Below, in pieces: positions 1 to 7,492 of a DNA stretch of 13,426 nucleotides. Source of the stretch: Chthonomonas sp. UBA2387. Lineage in GTDB: Bacteria > Armatimonadota > Fimbriimonadia > Fimbriimonadales > Fimbriimonadaceae. The first letter of the stretch is position 1; each line of letters opens with the position of its first letter. A program made the position numbers and the translations under genes. The stretch is from the NCBI GenBank assembly GCA_002343445.1, contig DDSP01000002.1, positions 29,168 to 42,593 of the forward strand, in the 5' to 3' direction. The notes below the pieces were generated by a model, which saw only the letters and a program-made list of their open reading frames with translations, had not been told where the DNA came from and made no database searches.

Positions 1-105
1 ATGTACCTGACCAAGCCGTTCAACCCGATGGAACTCGTCGCGTTCGTCAAGCGAATCAGTCAGGGCAACGACGACACCGGCGGACCGAAGCGATACGATC
101 TTTAG
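1..105 (+). CDS. Response regulator receiver domain, C-terminal fragment (partial)
   Basis: The frame is open from the first base to a TAG at 103-105 and encodes 34 residues. It begins MYLTKPFNPMEL, which matches the end of a CheY-like receiver domain. The Lys-Pro pair is the conserved lysine of beta-5 that contacts the phosphorylated aspartate, and the following FNPMELVAFVKRI segment fits helix alpha-5. A short polar tail follows with no output domain, so the protein ends with its receiver domain: either a single-domain regulator or one whose output domain lies N-terminal. The ATG at base 1 is probably internal, since the phosphoacceptor half is missing. A strong terminator follows, so this gene is not co-transcribed with the sugar transporter behind it. 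The receiver assignment is good; the partner kinase and output are unknown. Confidence 0.8.
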   Translation: MYLTKPFNPMELVAFVKRISQGNDDTGGPKRYDL

Positions 106-131
106 ACGGACAGTACGAGCGAGTGAAGACA

Positions 132-168
132 ACGGACGGACTGCGCGAGCAGCCGTCCGTTCTTCTTT
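132..168 (+). terminator. Intrinsic (rho-independent) terminator
   Basis: A perfect 8-bp outer stem (ACGGACGG at 132-139 with CCGTCCGT at 153-160) encloses a 4-bp inner stem (CTGC 141-144 with GCAG 149-152). The inner stem is capped by a GCGA tetraloop of the GNRA type, with one bulged A at 140. The pyrimidine-rich tract TCTTCTTT follows immediately at 161-168. The T run is interrupted by C, but the stem is long and GC-rich. It lies 26 bp past the response-regulator stop and fits as that gene's terminator. Confidence 0.85.
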
Positions 169-260
169 GAGCCTTGGTACACTCCCGTAAATCAGCCTTC
201 GGGAAGGATTCCCGGGCCACGCGGCGAACTCAACGCCAATCCATCGCGGACGGATTCAAG

Positions 261-1598
261 ATGAACAAGACGCTTCTCCTCGCAACCGCCCTTGCCGTCG
301 GCCTGATCGCCGGATGCGGCGGGCCCTCCTCGTCTGGCGCAACCGCCAGCGAAGCGCCCACGGGCGAAGGCGAACTGAAGGGCGATCTGGAAGTGATGGC
401 CTTCGAAGGCGGCTACGGGATCGACATGTTCCAGAAGGCGGCCACCGAGTTCCAGGAACTGCACCCCGATCTCAAGATCTCCGTCTCGGGCAATCCCCGT
501 GTTTGGGAGCAGATCCGCCCCCGAATGGTGGCCGGCAACCCGCCCGACCTGATGTTCCCAGGCTGGGGCATGGATCACTGGGCCCTCGTCGCCGAAGACC
601 AGTTGCTTCCGCTCGATGCCGCTCTGGACACCAAGGTGGGCGACGGCACGTGGCGCGACACGTTCGATCCGAACATGCTCAAGCTGTGCCAGAAGGACGG
701 CAAGACCTACATGCTGCCCTACTACATCATGGTCTACGGCTGGTGGTACGACCCGGCCGTGTTCCAAAAGAACGGCTGGACGCCCCCGACGACCTTTAGC
801 GAGTTGCTGGTCCTCGGCGACAAGATGAAGGCGGCCGGAGTCGCCCCCATGGCGTTCCAAGGCCAGTATCCCTACTACATGATCGAGGGCATGTTCTTCC
901 CGTGGGCGCAAGGCGTCGGCGGCATCCAGGCCATCGTGGACGCCCAGAACCTCAAGCCCGGAGCGTGGAACTCCCCAGCGTTCCTCAAGGCCGCCCAGAT
1001 GATCGACGAACTCAACAAAAAAGGCTTCTTCCTGGCGGGCTCCACCGGCATGAGCCACACGGAGAGCCAAACTCAGTTCCTGAACGGCAAGGCCGCGATG
1101 GTCCCATGCGGATCGTGGATCGAATCGGAAATGAAGGAAGTGATGCCTCCAGGCGCCTCGGTTCAGTACATGCCGGTTCCCTTCTCCGAAGGTTCGGGCG
1201 ACCCGACGGCCCTGCTCATCGGAGTCGAACCTTGGATGGTCCCCGTAGCCGCCAAGAACCCGAACGCCGCCGTGGCGCTCTACAAGCACATGACGTCGCT
1301 TGAGAAGGCCAAGGAGTTCGTCCGCACGAAGGGCACGCTGATGACCATCAAGGGCAGCGACGAGGTCGAACTGCCGCGCGTCCTGCAGAAGCCTGCCGAG
1401 ACCGTTCGCAACGCCAAGGTCGTCTACGCCAACCTGGTGCGCCAGTGGTACCCCGAGATGTGGAAGGAGTTCGAGGGCGGCATCACGAGCATGCTCAACG
1501 GCGAAATCACGCCTCAGCAGTTCGTGGATCGTTGTGAAGCCGCCGCCGAGAAGGCTCGGCAGAACAAGGACCTCGTCAAGTACGAGATGTCGCTCTAA
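261..1598 (+). CDS. Carbohydrate ABC transporter substrate-binding lipoprotein
   Basis: Encodes a 445-aa extracytoplasmic solute-binding protein of family 1 (CUT1 sugar importers), which would capture a sugar or glycoside and hand it to the two permeases downstream. The N-terminus MNKTLLLATALAVGLIAGC is a lipoprotein signal: charged start, hydrophobic core and an I-A-G-C lipobox with Cys19 as lipidation site. A Ser/Gly/Thr-rich linker follows. The mature part has the aromatic-rich lobe segments typical of the family (YYIMVYGWWYDP, WAQGVGG, NGKAAMVPCGSW). The frame stays open up to a TTG at 174, but that start would put 29 charged residues before the signal peptide, so ATG 261 is chosen. The ribosome site there is weak (CGGA about 6 bases upstream). 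It leads an operon, with the next gene 14 bp away. The substrate cannot be read from sequence. Confidence 0.92.
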   Translation: MNKTLLLATALAVGLIAGCGGPSSSGATASEAPTGEGELKGDLEVMAFEGGYGIDMFQKAATEFQELHPDLKISVSGNPRVWEQIRPRMVAGNPPDLMFPGWGMDHWALVAEDQLLPLDAALDTKVGDGTWRDTFDPNMLKLCQKDGKTYMLPYYIMVYGWWYDPAVFQKNGWTPPTTFSELLVLGDKMKAAGVAPMAFQGQYPYYMIEGMFFPWAQGVGGIQAIVDAQNLKPGAWNSPAFLKAAQMIDELNKKGFFLAGSTGMSHTESQTQFLNGKAAMVPCGSWIESEMKEVMPPGASVQYMPVPFSEGSGDPTALLIGVEPWMVPVAAKNPNAAVALYKHMTSLEKAKEFVRTKGTLMTIKGSDEVELPRVLQKPAETVRNAKVVYANLVRQWYPEMWKEFEGGITSMLNGEITPQQFVDRCEAAAEKARQNKDLVKYEMSL

Positions 1599-1612
1599 GG
1601 AACCCGAGACCG

Positions 1613-2497
1613 ATGCGTGGTCGCGGACGAACGGCGTTCATCATCTCCTTTCTGGCGCCTGCGGTGCTGTTCTACGCGGCGTTCGTCTTGTGGCCCCTCG
1701 TCCAAGCGTTCCAGTTCTCGACGTACCGGTGGCGCGGCCTCTCGGCGCGTATGACGCCCGTCGGGACCGACAACTACCGTCAACTGTGGGAAGATCAGGC
1801 GTTCGCCACTGCCCTGAAGAACAACCTGCTGTTGCTCGTCGAGGCCGGGGTCGTCATCATTGCGTTGGCCCTGATGGTCGCCCACGTCGTTCGAGGCAAG
1901 GGGCCGGTCCAGAAGTTCCTGCGCTCGATCTACCTGTTCCCCCAAGTGGTGTCCATGGTCGTGGTCGCGGTCATGTGGCAGTTCATCTTCAACCCGCAGG
2001 GCCTGCTGAACGCGGGCCTTCGTGCGGCCGGATTGGATGCGCTGACGCGAACTTGGTTGGGCGAGTCGGCTTGGGCGCTCCCCTCGGTGGCCGTCGCCTT
2101 CGTCTGGTACGCGGTCGGCTTCTACATCATGCTGTTCGCCGCCGGGCTCGAAGGCATCCCGCAGGAGGTCAACGAAGCGGCTGAACTCGACGGCTCAAAG
2201 GGTTGGCACCGGTTCTGGCACATCACGTGGCACCTGCTTTGGTCCGTCAAGCGTGTGGCCGTAACCTACCTCGTCATCAACGTGATGAACACGTTCGCGC
2301 TCGTGTATCTGATGACGCGGGGAGGACCGGATCGGCGTAGCGAGGTCATGCTCACCTACCTGTACGAGCAGGCGTTCGTGAACTCCAACTTCGGCTATGC
2401 GACGGCTCTCGCCGTCGGAAACTTCGTGGTGGTCATGGGCCTCAGCCTGCTCATCCTGTTCCTGTTTCGGCGCAATCCGGTGGAGGCGCGGGCTTGA
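1613..2497 (+). CDS. Sugar ABC transporter permease, MalF/UgpA type
   Basis: Encodes a 294-aa inner-membrane permease (binding-protein-dependent transport inner membrane component) that forms half of the translocation channel for the upstream binding protein. The first transmembrane helix spans about residues 8-30, and the protein reads as six helices in all. The cytoplasmic EAA loop is clear: EAAELDG at residues 188-194 and on, followed by the F..ITW segment that docks on the ATPase. In most relatives this segment reads ITLP; here it is ITWHLL, so the usual proline is absent. The ATG at 1613 is preceded by AAGGAA at 1597-1602, which overlaps the stop codon of the binding protein, so translation is probably coupled. 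The C-terminus (FRRNPVEARA) is basic and cytosolic. The stop overlaps the start of the second permease. Confidence 0.93.
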   Translation: MRGRGRTAFIISFLAPAVLFYAAFVLWPLVQAFQFSTYRWRGLSARMTPVGTDNYRQLWEDQAFATALKNNLLLLVEAGVVIIALALMVAHVVRGKGPVQKFLRSIYLFPQVVSMVVVAVMWQFIFNPQGLLNAGLRAAGLDALTRTWLGESAWALPSVAVAFVWYAVGFYIMLFAAGLEGIPQEVNEAAELDGSKGWHRFWHITWHLLWSVKRVAVTYLVINVMNTFALVYLMTRGGPDRRSEVMLTYLYEQAFVNSNFGYATALAVGNFVVVMGLSLLILFLFRRNPVEARA

Positions 2498-3312
2498 AGC
2501 GGTTCCTGAGCGGGGCGTTCCTGCTAGCCTTCACGTTGTCGGTGCTCCTGCCTCTACTTTGGGCGCTGATGTCTTCGGTCAAGCCGGGCTCCGAGATTCT
2601 CGGCCAGCCATGGGCGCTGCCCTCGGTTCTGCGGTTCGACAACTATGGGCGGGCCTGGGGCGAAGCGGGCATCGGACGCGCCTTCCTGAACAGCCTGATG
2701 GTCACGGTGGGAACGCTGATCGTCCTCTTGCCGATCGGCGCGATGGCGGCCTACGTGCTCGCCAAGTACGCGTTCCGGGGAGCGAAGGCCTTGCTCGCCA
2801 CATTCCTCGGCGGCATGATGTTCCCGCACTTTCTGGTCATCGTGCCGCTCTTTCTCCTGATGCGCGACCTCAGGATGCTGGACACGGTGTACGGGCTGAT
2901 CGTGGTCTACATAGCCTACTCGCTGTCGTTCACGGTGTTCGTGCTCGTCGGGTTCTTCGTCAACCTGCCAGACGAACTCGCCGAGGCCGCGATGCTGGAT
3001 GGGTGTGGCCATGCGGCGACGTTCTGGAAGGTGATGCTGCCTCTTGCCCGACCAGGGCTCATCGTGGTCGGCATCTTCGATGCGATCGGCCTCTGGAACG
3101 AATACGGCCTTGCCTTGGTGCTGCTGCCCAGCGAAGCCAACCAGACGCTCCCCGTCGGCATCGCCCGCCTCACCATGACCCAGCAGTACCAATCCGACTG
3201 GGGCGCATTGTTCGCTGGCCTGGTCATTGTCATGCTCCCCGTCCTCGTCGTCTACAGTTTCTTCCGGGAGAAGATCCACGAGACGATGCTCGCCGGTGCC
3301 GTCAAGGGCTGA
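2494..3312 (+). CDS. Sugar ABC transporter permease, MalG/UgpE type
   Basis: Encodes a 272-aa inner-membrane permease, the second half of the importer channel. The start is a TTG at 2494, chosen because it directly precedes the first hydrophobic helix (FLSGAFLLAFTLSVLLPLLW), overlaps the upstream TGA in a TTGA junction, and has GGAGG at 2482-2486 at a normal distance. The overlap suggests translational coupling and equal amounts of the two permeases. The EAA loop is canonical here: EAAMLDG at residues 164-170 followed by FWKVMLPLARPG, including the proline missing from the partner permease. The MalG-type N-terminal signature is present (SSVKP at about 27-31, then the FDNY segment). No nucleotide-binding subunit is encoded nearby; CUT1 importers often share one ATPase encoded elsewhere, as with MsmX or UgpC. 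Confidence 0.93.
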   Translation: MKRFLSGAFLLAFTLSVLLPLLWALMSSVKPGSEILGQPWALPSVLRFDNYGRAWGEAGIGRAFLNSLMVTVGTLIVLLPIGAMAAYVLAKYAFRGAKALLATFLGGMMFPHFLVIVPLFLLMRDLRMLDTVYGLIVVYIAYSLSFTVFVLVGFFVNLPDELAEAAMLDGCGHAATFWKVMLPLARPGLIVVGIFDAIGLWNEYGLALVLLPSEANQTLPVGIARLTMTQQYQSDWGALFAGLVIVMLPVLVVYSFFREKIHETMLAGAVKG

Positions 3313-3412
3313 CGAACGTCCTGTCGTTTGAACCAATCTGGAAAAAGATGTCATCATTGAAGGTGGCGTCTCTGTCAGCCGGATCGGTACAGTACGCACA
3401 GGCGCGAACGAC

Positions 3413-3667
3413 ATGGAAAGCATTCCGCTCAACTCGACGAAGACGTTTTGGGACCTGCGGGCCGGCATGAGCGCGCGCGTCGTCAAGGCCTGCTCAGATT
3501 GCCCGCACGGATTGCGGATGCAGGAGTTGGGCCTGACTCAAGGAGTCGAGTTCAAGGTCACCAAAGTCGCGCCCCTCGGCGATCCCATCGAGATTTTGGT
3601 GCGCGGCGTCAGGCTTTGCGTCCGGCGGAAAGAGATGCTCGACTTCGAGATCGAAATCCTGGAGTAG
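3413..3667 (+). CDS. feoA: FeoA family ferrous iron transport protein
   Basis: Encodes an 84-aa cytoplasmic protein with an SH3-like FeoA fold, the small partner of the FeoB ferrous iron transporter. The family pattern is clear: LRMQELGLTQGVEF at about residues 34-47, then VAPLGDPIEILVRGVRLCVRRKE, which fits the usual L..LG...G..v.V....plGDPi.v.v.g..l.lR. consensus. The length is normal for the family. A CSDC pair (Cys27, Cys30) sits in the variable N-terminal loop and Cys69 lies further on; whether they bind iron is unknown. The ATG at 3413 is the only sensible start, since Met19 would remove the first strand. The stop lies only a few bases before the proposed feoB start, so the two genes form an operon. 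The 100 bp upstream contains an AT-richer patch (about 3326-3360) that may hold the promoter, but I find no convincing hexamer pair or Fur/DtxR operator. Confidence 0.88.
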   Translation: MESIPLNSTKTFWDLRAGMSARVVKACSDCPHGLRMQELGLTQGVEFKVTKVAPLGDPIEILVRGVRLCVRRKEMLDFEIEILE

Positions 3668-3674
3668 CATCCTG
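3661..3674 (+). promoter_or_regulatory. Putative feoB ribosome binding site with CTG start
   Basis: GGAG at 3661-3664 lies at the very end of feoA, directly before its TAG stop (3665-3667), and seven bases ahead of an in-frame CTG at 3672. This spacing is what a working Shine-Dalgarno site would have. It supports initiation at a non-AUG codon and coupling of feoB translation to termination of feoA. It is inference from spacing and from the conserved coding sequence upstream of GTG 3732. Confidence 0.45.
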
Positions 3675-5849
3675 AGCCCGTCGCCCCTGCTGACCGCTGA
3701 ACCTGCGCCGTCGAAGCAGCCGCTCATCGCAGTGGTCGGCAACCCCAACTGCGGCAAGACTTCCCTCTTCAACGCCCTCACGGGCAGCAATCAGAAGGTC
3801 GGCAACTATCCGGGCGTGACCGTCGAGCGCTGCTCGGCACCCATCCATCTGGGCGACACCGTGGCCGAGTTGGTGGACGTCCCCGGCCTCTACAGCCTCG
3901 CCGCCAACTCGGAGGACGAACGGGTCGCAACCGATGTCATCCAAGGCAAGACCGAGCAACCCGACCTGCTCCTCTGCGTCCTCGACGCCCTCCATCTGGA
4001 GCGCAACCTCTTCTTCTTCAGCCAGTTGGCCGATCAGGGGTTCCCGATGGTGGTGGCCGTCACGATGGGCGATTTGCTCCAACGCCGTGGCTCGAAGCTG
4101 GACACGGCCCGCTTGGCCCAGTTGCTCGGCGTCGAGGTGATCGAAGTCGTCGGGCACAAGAAGCAGGGCCTCGCCGAACTCCGAGAGGCGCTCGCCCGCA
4201 ACCTGGAACACCCGCGCTCGCCCAGTTGCGAGGTCGGCTTTCCGCTTGAACTGGAGACCAAGGTGGCCGTCCTCTCCGAGCGTCTAGCGCGCATCGGAAT
4301 GGACGTGTCCAAGACCGAAGTCAGGCACGCCTTGCTCAACCCCGAGTCGCCGTTGGTCGCATCCCTGCAGGACCTCCCCGAGATCCTCGCCTACGTCGCG
4401 GCGGCCCGCGAAGAAGTGTCCCAACTCCCCGAGATCGGACCCTCCTTCGACTTGGAGAAGCGTTACGCCTGGGCCGGCATGGTCGCCAAGGCCGTGACGA
4501 GCCAAGGGGTCCAGCACCGTTCCCGAACCGACCGCATCGACGCCTTGCTGACCCATCGCGTGCTCGGCCTGGCCGTGTTCGTGGGCGTGATGTACGTGGT
4601 CTTTCAGTCCATCTACACGTTCGCTGGCCCATTGATGGAGCTGATCGAAGGCGCGTTTGCGTGGATGGGCGAGCGCGTCCAGCCGCTGGTCTCGGGCCAT
4701 CCCGTCTTGGAGTCCTTGGTCATCGACGGCCTGATCGCTGGCGTTGGCGGCGTGGTGGTCTTCCTGCCGCAAATCCTCATTCTCTTCTTCTTCATCTCGG
4801 TGCTCGAGGGCTCGGGCTACCTTGCGCGGGCGGCCTTCCTCATGGATCGTTTGCTGGGGTGGGCGGGACTCAATGGCCGCGCATTCATCCCCTTGCTGTC
4901 CAGCTTTGCATGCGCGATTCCGGGAATCATGGCGGCGCGAGTGATGCCGGACCCCAAAGCGCGCCTGGCGACCATCCTCATCGCTCCCCTGATGAGCTGC
5001 AGCGCACGGCTCCCCGTCTACGTCCTGCTGATCGGGGCCTTCATCGAACCGCAGTTCGGCGCGTTTTGGGCGGGGTTCGCCCTGTTCGCGATGCACTTCC
5101 TGGGCCTGCTTGTGGCCATTCCGGTCGTGTATGTCCTCAATCGCCGCGTGCTGAGGGGAACCCGCCTGCCCTTCGTCCTAGAACTGCCCCCGTACCAATT
5201 GCCCAAATGGCGCGACGTCTGGCTCGCGATGTACTTCCGGGGCAAGCTGTTCCTCAAAACCGCCGGCACGATCATCGTCGCCATGTCGCTGGTGATCTGG
5301 GCGCTGAGCTACTTCCCCCGCAGCGAAGCCGATGTCGCCCGTTACGAGGCATCCTTCGACGCCGCAGCCCACTCGGAAGCCACCGACGAGGAACTTGCCG
5401 CCGCAAGAGACCAGCACGTCCAAAGCGAACTGCTCCGCCACTCGTATCTCGGCCGATTTGGTCGTGCGATCGAGCCAGTCTTCACGCCCATCGGCTTCGA
5501 TTGGCGCATCTCGACGGGCATTCTCGCCGCCTTCCCCGCCCGTGAAGTCGTCGTGCCTTCTCTGGGCATCCTCTTCGGCTTGGGAGGCGACGCCGACGAA
5601 GAGTCCAGCGACCTCCGCCACGCCATCCAGCAGGCGACCTGGCCCGATGGCTCGAGATTGGTCACCCCTTACACAGCGGTCGGCCTGATGGTGTTCTTTG
5701 CGCTCTGTTGCCAATGCATGGCGACCCTGGCCGCCGTCAAACGCGAGACCAATTCGTGGAAGTGGCCGACGTTCATGTTCGTGTACATGACGGCCCTGGC
5801 GTATCTGGGCGCCTGGCTGGTCCACCTCGTTGGAGTGGTCGCGGGCTGA
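3672..5849 (+). CDS. feoB: Ferrous iron transporter FeoB (G domain plus membrane channel)
   Basis: Encodes FeoB, about 725 aa, which moves Fe(II) across the inner membrane under control of an N-terminal GTPase. G domain: G1 GNPNCGKT at residues 23-30, G2 Thr50 in NYPGVTVE, G3 DVPG at 69-72. G4 is TMGD at 131-134 where NMxD is usual, and G5 is GHK at 161-163 where SA-x is usual. A helical linker follows to about residue 290, then the membrane part with the core motifs FLPQILILFFFISVLEGSGY, NGRAFIPLLSSFACAIPG, LMSCSARLPVY and FPAREVVVPSLG. The conserved channel cysteines are present. No ATG, GTG or TTG gives a complete N-terminus: GTG 3732 falls at the end of strand beta-1 (PLIAVVGNPN). I chose CTG 3672, which has GGAG at 3661-3664 seven bases upstream. 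ATC 3669 and CTG 3687 or 3690 are alternatives. No feoC follows. Confidence 0.9.
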   Translation: MSPSPLLTAEPAPSKQPLIAVVGNPNCGKTSLFNALTGSNQKVGNYPGVTVERCSAPIHLGDTVAELVDVPGLYSLAANSEDERVATDVIQGKTEQPDLLLCVLDALHLERNLFFFSQLADQGFPMVVAVTMGDLLQRRGSKLDTARLAQLLGVEVIEVVGHKKQGLAELREALARNLEHPRSPSCEVGFPLELETKVAVLSERLARIGMDVSKTEVRHALLNPESPLVASLQDLPEILAYVAAAREEVSQLPEIGPSFDLEKRYAWAGMVAKAVTSQGVQHRSRTDRIDALLTHRVLGLAVFVGVMYVVFQSIYTFAGPLMELIEGAFAWMGERVQPLVSGHPVLESLVIDGLIAGVGGVVVFLPQILILFFFISVLEGSGYLARAAFLMDRLLGWAGLNGRAFIPLLSSFACAIPGIMAARVMPDPKARLATILIAPLMSCSARLPVYVLLIGAFIEPQFGAFWAGFALFAMHFLGLLVAIPVVYVLNRRVLRGTRLPFVLELPPYQLPKWRDVWLAMYFRGKLFLKTAGTIIVAMSLVIWALSYFPRSEADVARYEASFDAAAHSEATDEELAAARDQHVQSELLRHSYLGRFGRAIEPVFTPIGFDWRISTGILAAFPAREVVVPSLGILFGLGGDADEESSDLRHAIQQATWPDGSRLVTPYTAVGLMVFFALCCQCMATLAAVKRETNSWKWPTFMFVYMTALAYLGAWLVHLVGVVAG

Positions 5850-5860
5850 CCGCCAAACGC

Positions 5861-7486
5861 TTACTGGTCTCCCGTGCGCCCAAAGTTCGAACGCAAGATC
5901 AGAAAGTCGGCCACGTTCACGCTCCCGTCGCCATTCAAGTCCGCCGGGCCACCCGCCGACGTCCCAAAAGCTTGACGAAGCGCCAAGAAGTCGCTGATGT
6001 TGATCGTGTTGTCCCCGTTCACATCACCGTTCACCATCTCGAACATCCCGTGCACGTCGCCGCTCGTCGCGTTCAAAGAAACCGTCCGCCGAAGGAACGA
6101 ACCGGGCTTGATCGAAACGTCGATCGTCCGCGCCGGCACCGGGCACCGGAACGCGTCCATATCGTCCATGGACATCGTGTAGCGGTGCAACGGCGTGGTC
6201 GAGCCCTGCGCCCGAACGTCCAGCACGAACCGGTCGCGAAGCGCGCGATTCGAGTTCCCACCGAACATCACCATCGCCGTCAACTCGTTGCCCAAGTCCC
6301 CCTCGGGAGCCAACCGATAGACCGTCCCGCCGTACCCCACAATGAACAGTTCGCCCAGGCGGTCCACGCCGAACGAACTCACGTTGCCGATGCTCGTTCC
6401 GGTGGTCAAGTCCGACGTGTGTTCGCGCAAGTCGCTCGCGCTGCCGTCGCCCGTCGCGGGGTCCACATCCACAAACACCGACCAAACCCGTCCGGAGATG
6501 TAATCGGCAAAGAAGTAGCGCCCATAGAACTCAGGTCCAAGGGCGTTGCCCCGATACAAGATGCCACCCGTGATCGAGCCGCCCACGGCATGGCTGTACT
6601 CGACGATGGGATCCACCCAAGGCGTGTAAGCGCTGCCCGTCAAGCCCGTGGAGTGCGCCCCCTCCCGCATCCGCCATCCGTAGTTGCGTCCGCCCGCGCC
6701 AAAGGGCTCGTAGTTGACCTCTTCCCATTGATTCTGGCCGACGTCGCCCATCAGCATCGCACCCAATCCGCCCAGCGATTTCCGGTCGAACGACCACTTC
6801 CACGGGTTGCGGACGCCGAACGCCCAGATCTCGCCGCTCGCAGTCACCGGAACGCCATCCAGAAACGGGTTGCTCGGCGGAATGCGGTAGTTGCGGGCGT
6901 TGTCGGTCGGAAAGTCGTCGCCGTTCACGTCGATGCGAAGCATCTTCCCAAGGAGGCTCGAAGTGGTCTGAGCGGCGTTGTTGGGGTCGTTGGCGCTGCC
7001 GCCGTCGCCCATGCCGATGTACAGGAAGCCGTCGTCGGCGAACGCGATGGTGCCCCCGTTGTGATTCGTGAACGGCTGCGGGATGCGGAGCAAATCAAAC
7101 CTCGAAGCGGCGTCTGCCGTGGTCGTGGCGCTCCGCGTGTAACGAACAATCCGGGTCGCGCCCGTGCTCGTCTCCGTGAAGTTGAGATAGAAGTACCGAT
7201 TCGTGGCGTGTGCCGGATCGAAGGCCATGCCCAGCAATCCGCGCTCGCCTCCCGTCGCGATTAGAGTGGAGACATCGAGGAAGTTACCCGGCAACACCGA
7301 GCCGTTCTCAACGATGCGGATCAGGCCACGTTGCTGCACCACAAAGAACCGACTGGCCGAATCCGGGTCGGCGATGATCGCGATGGGGTTCGAGAAACCG
7401 GAAGCGAAGGTCGTCAACTGAAGCTGGGCGGACGACAGCGCCGAGGCTCCGGCCAAGGCAATCGCGAGCGAACGGTTCAAGGGCAT
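5861..7486 (-). CDS. Secreted PQQ-type sugar dehydrogenase with C-terminal dockerin-like module
   Basis: Encodes a 541-aa exported protein of the glucose/sorbosone dehydrogenase family, six-bladed beta-propellers that oxidise sugar aldehyde groups using pyrroloquinoline quinone. The signal peptide ends near ALSSA-QL (residue 20). Family motifs: LIRIVENG at about 55-62, ERGLLGMAFDP at 81-91, the catalytic His142 in NHNGG, then GFLYIGMGDGG, NGDDFPTDN and WAFGVRNPWKWSFD. After the propeller comes a beta-rich segment, then residues 487-541 hold two DxNxDG-type loops, each followed by an SDF/ADF-LxLRxxFG helix, which is a dockerin type I-like calcium-binding pair. This tail would attach the enzyme to another surface protein or stabilise it; no cohesin is visible here. 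The ATG at 7486 follows the upstream gene by 6 bp with AAAGGG close by, so the two are co-transcribed. The actual sugar and cofactor use are inferred from the family. Confidence 0.88.
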   Translation of the reverse strand: MPLNRSLAIALAGASALSSAQLQLTTFASGFSNPIAIIADPDSASRFFVVQQRGLIRIVENGSVLPGNFLDVSTLIATGGERGLLGMAFDPAHATNRYFYLNFTETSTGATRIVRYTRSATTTADAASRFDLLRIPQPFTNHNGGTIAFADDGFLYIGMGDGGSANDPNNAAQTTSSLLGKMLRIDVNGDDFPTDNARNYRIPPSNPFLDGVPVTASGEIWAFGVRNPWKWSFDRKSLGGLGAMLMGDVGQNQWEEVNYEPFGAGGRNYGWRMREGAHSTGLTGSAYTPWVDPIVEYSHAVGGSITGGILYRGNALGPEFYGRYFFADYISGRVWSVFVDVDPATGDGSASDLREHTSDLTTGTSIGNVSSFGVDRLGELFIVGYGGTVYRLAPEGDLGNELTAMVMFGGNSNRALRDRFVLDVRAQGSTTPLHRYTMSMDDMDAFRCPVPARTIDVSIKPGSFLRRTVSLNATSGDVHGMFEMVNGDVNGDNTINISDFLALRQAFGTSAGGPADLNGDGSVNVADFLILRSNFGRTGDQ

Positions 7487-7492
7487 GTCCCT

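Noticed and set aside
209..222. CCTTC-GG-GAAGG-like palindrome upstream of the binding protein as a LacI-type operator
   Set aside because: Arms are only 4-5 bp and the centre is not symmetric in the way LacI-family sites are; a chance hairpin in GC-rich sequence is as likely.
174..260. N-terminal extension of the binding protein from TTG 174
   Set aside because: It would place 29 charged residues before a clean lipoprotein signal peptide; ATG 261 gives a normal signal and lipobox.
192..1289. 365-aa minus-strand open frame opposite the binding protein
   Set aside because: Shadow sequence with no domain; the plus frame is a clear lipoprotein binding protein.
5708..7264. 518-aa plus-strand open frame opposite the sugar dehydrogenase
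   Set aside because: Arg/His/Val-rich shadow sequence; the minus strand carries a signal peptide, the NHNGG catalytic motif and dockerin loops.
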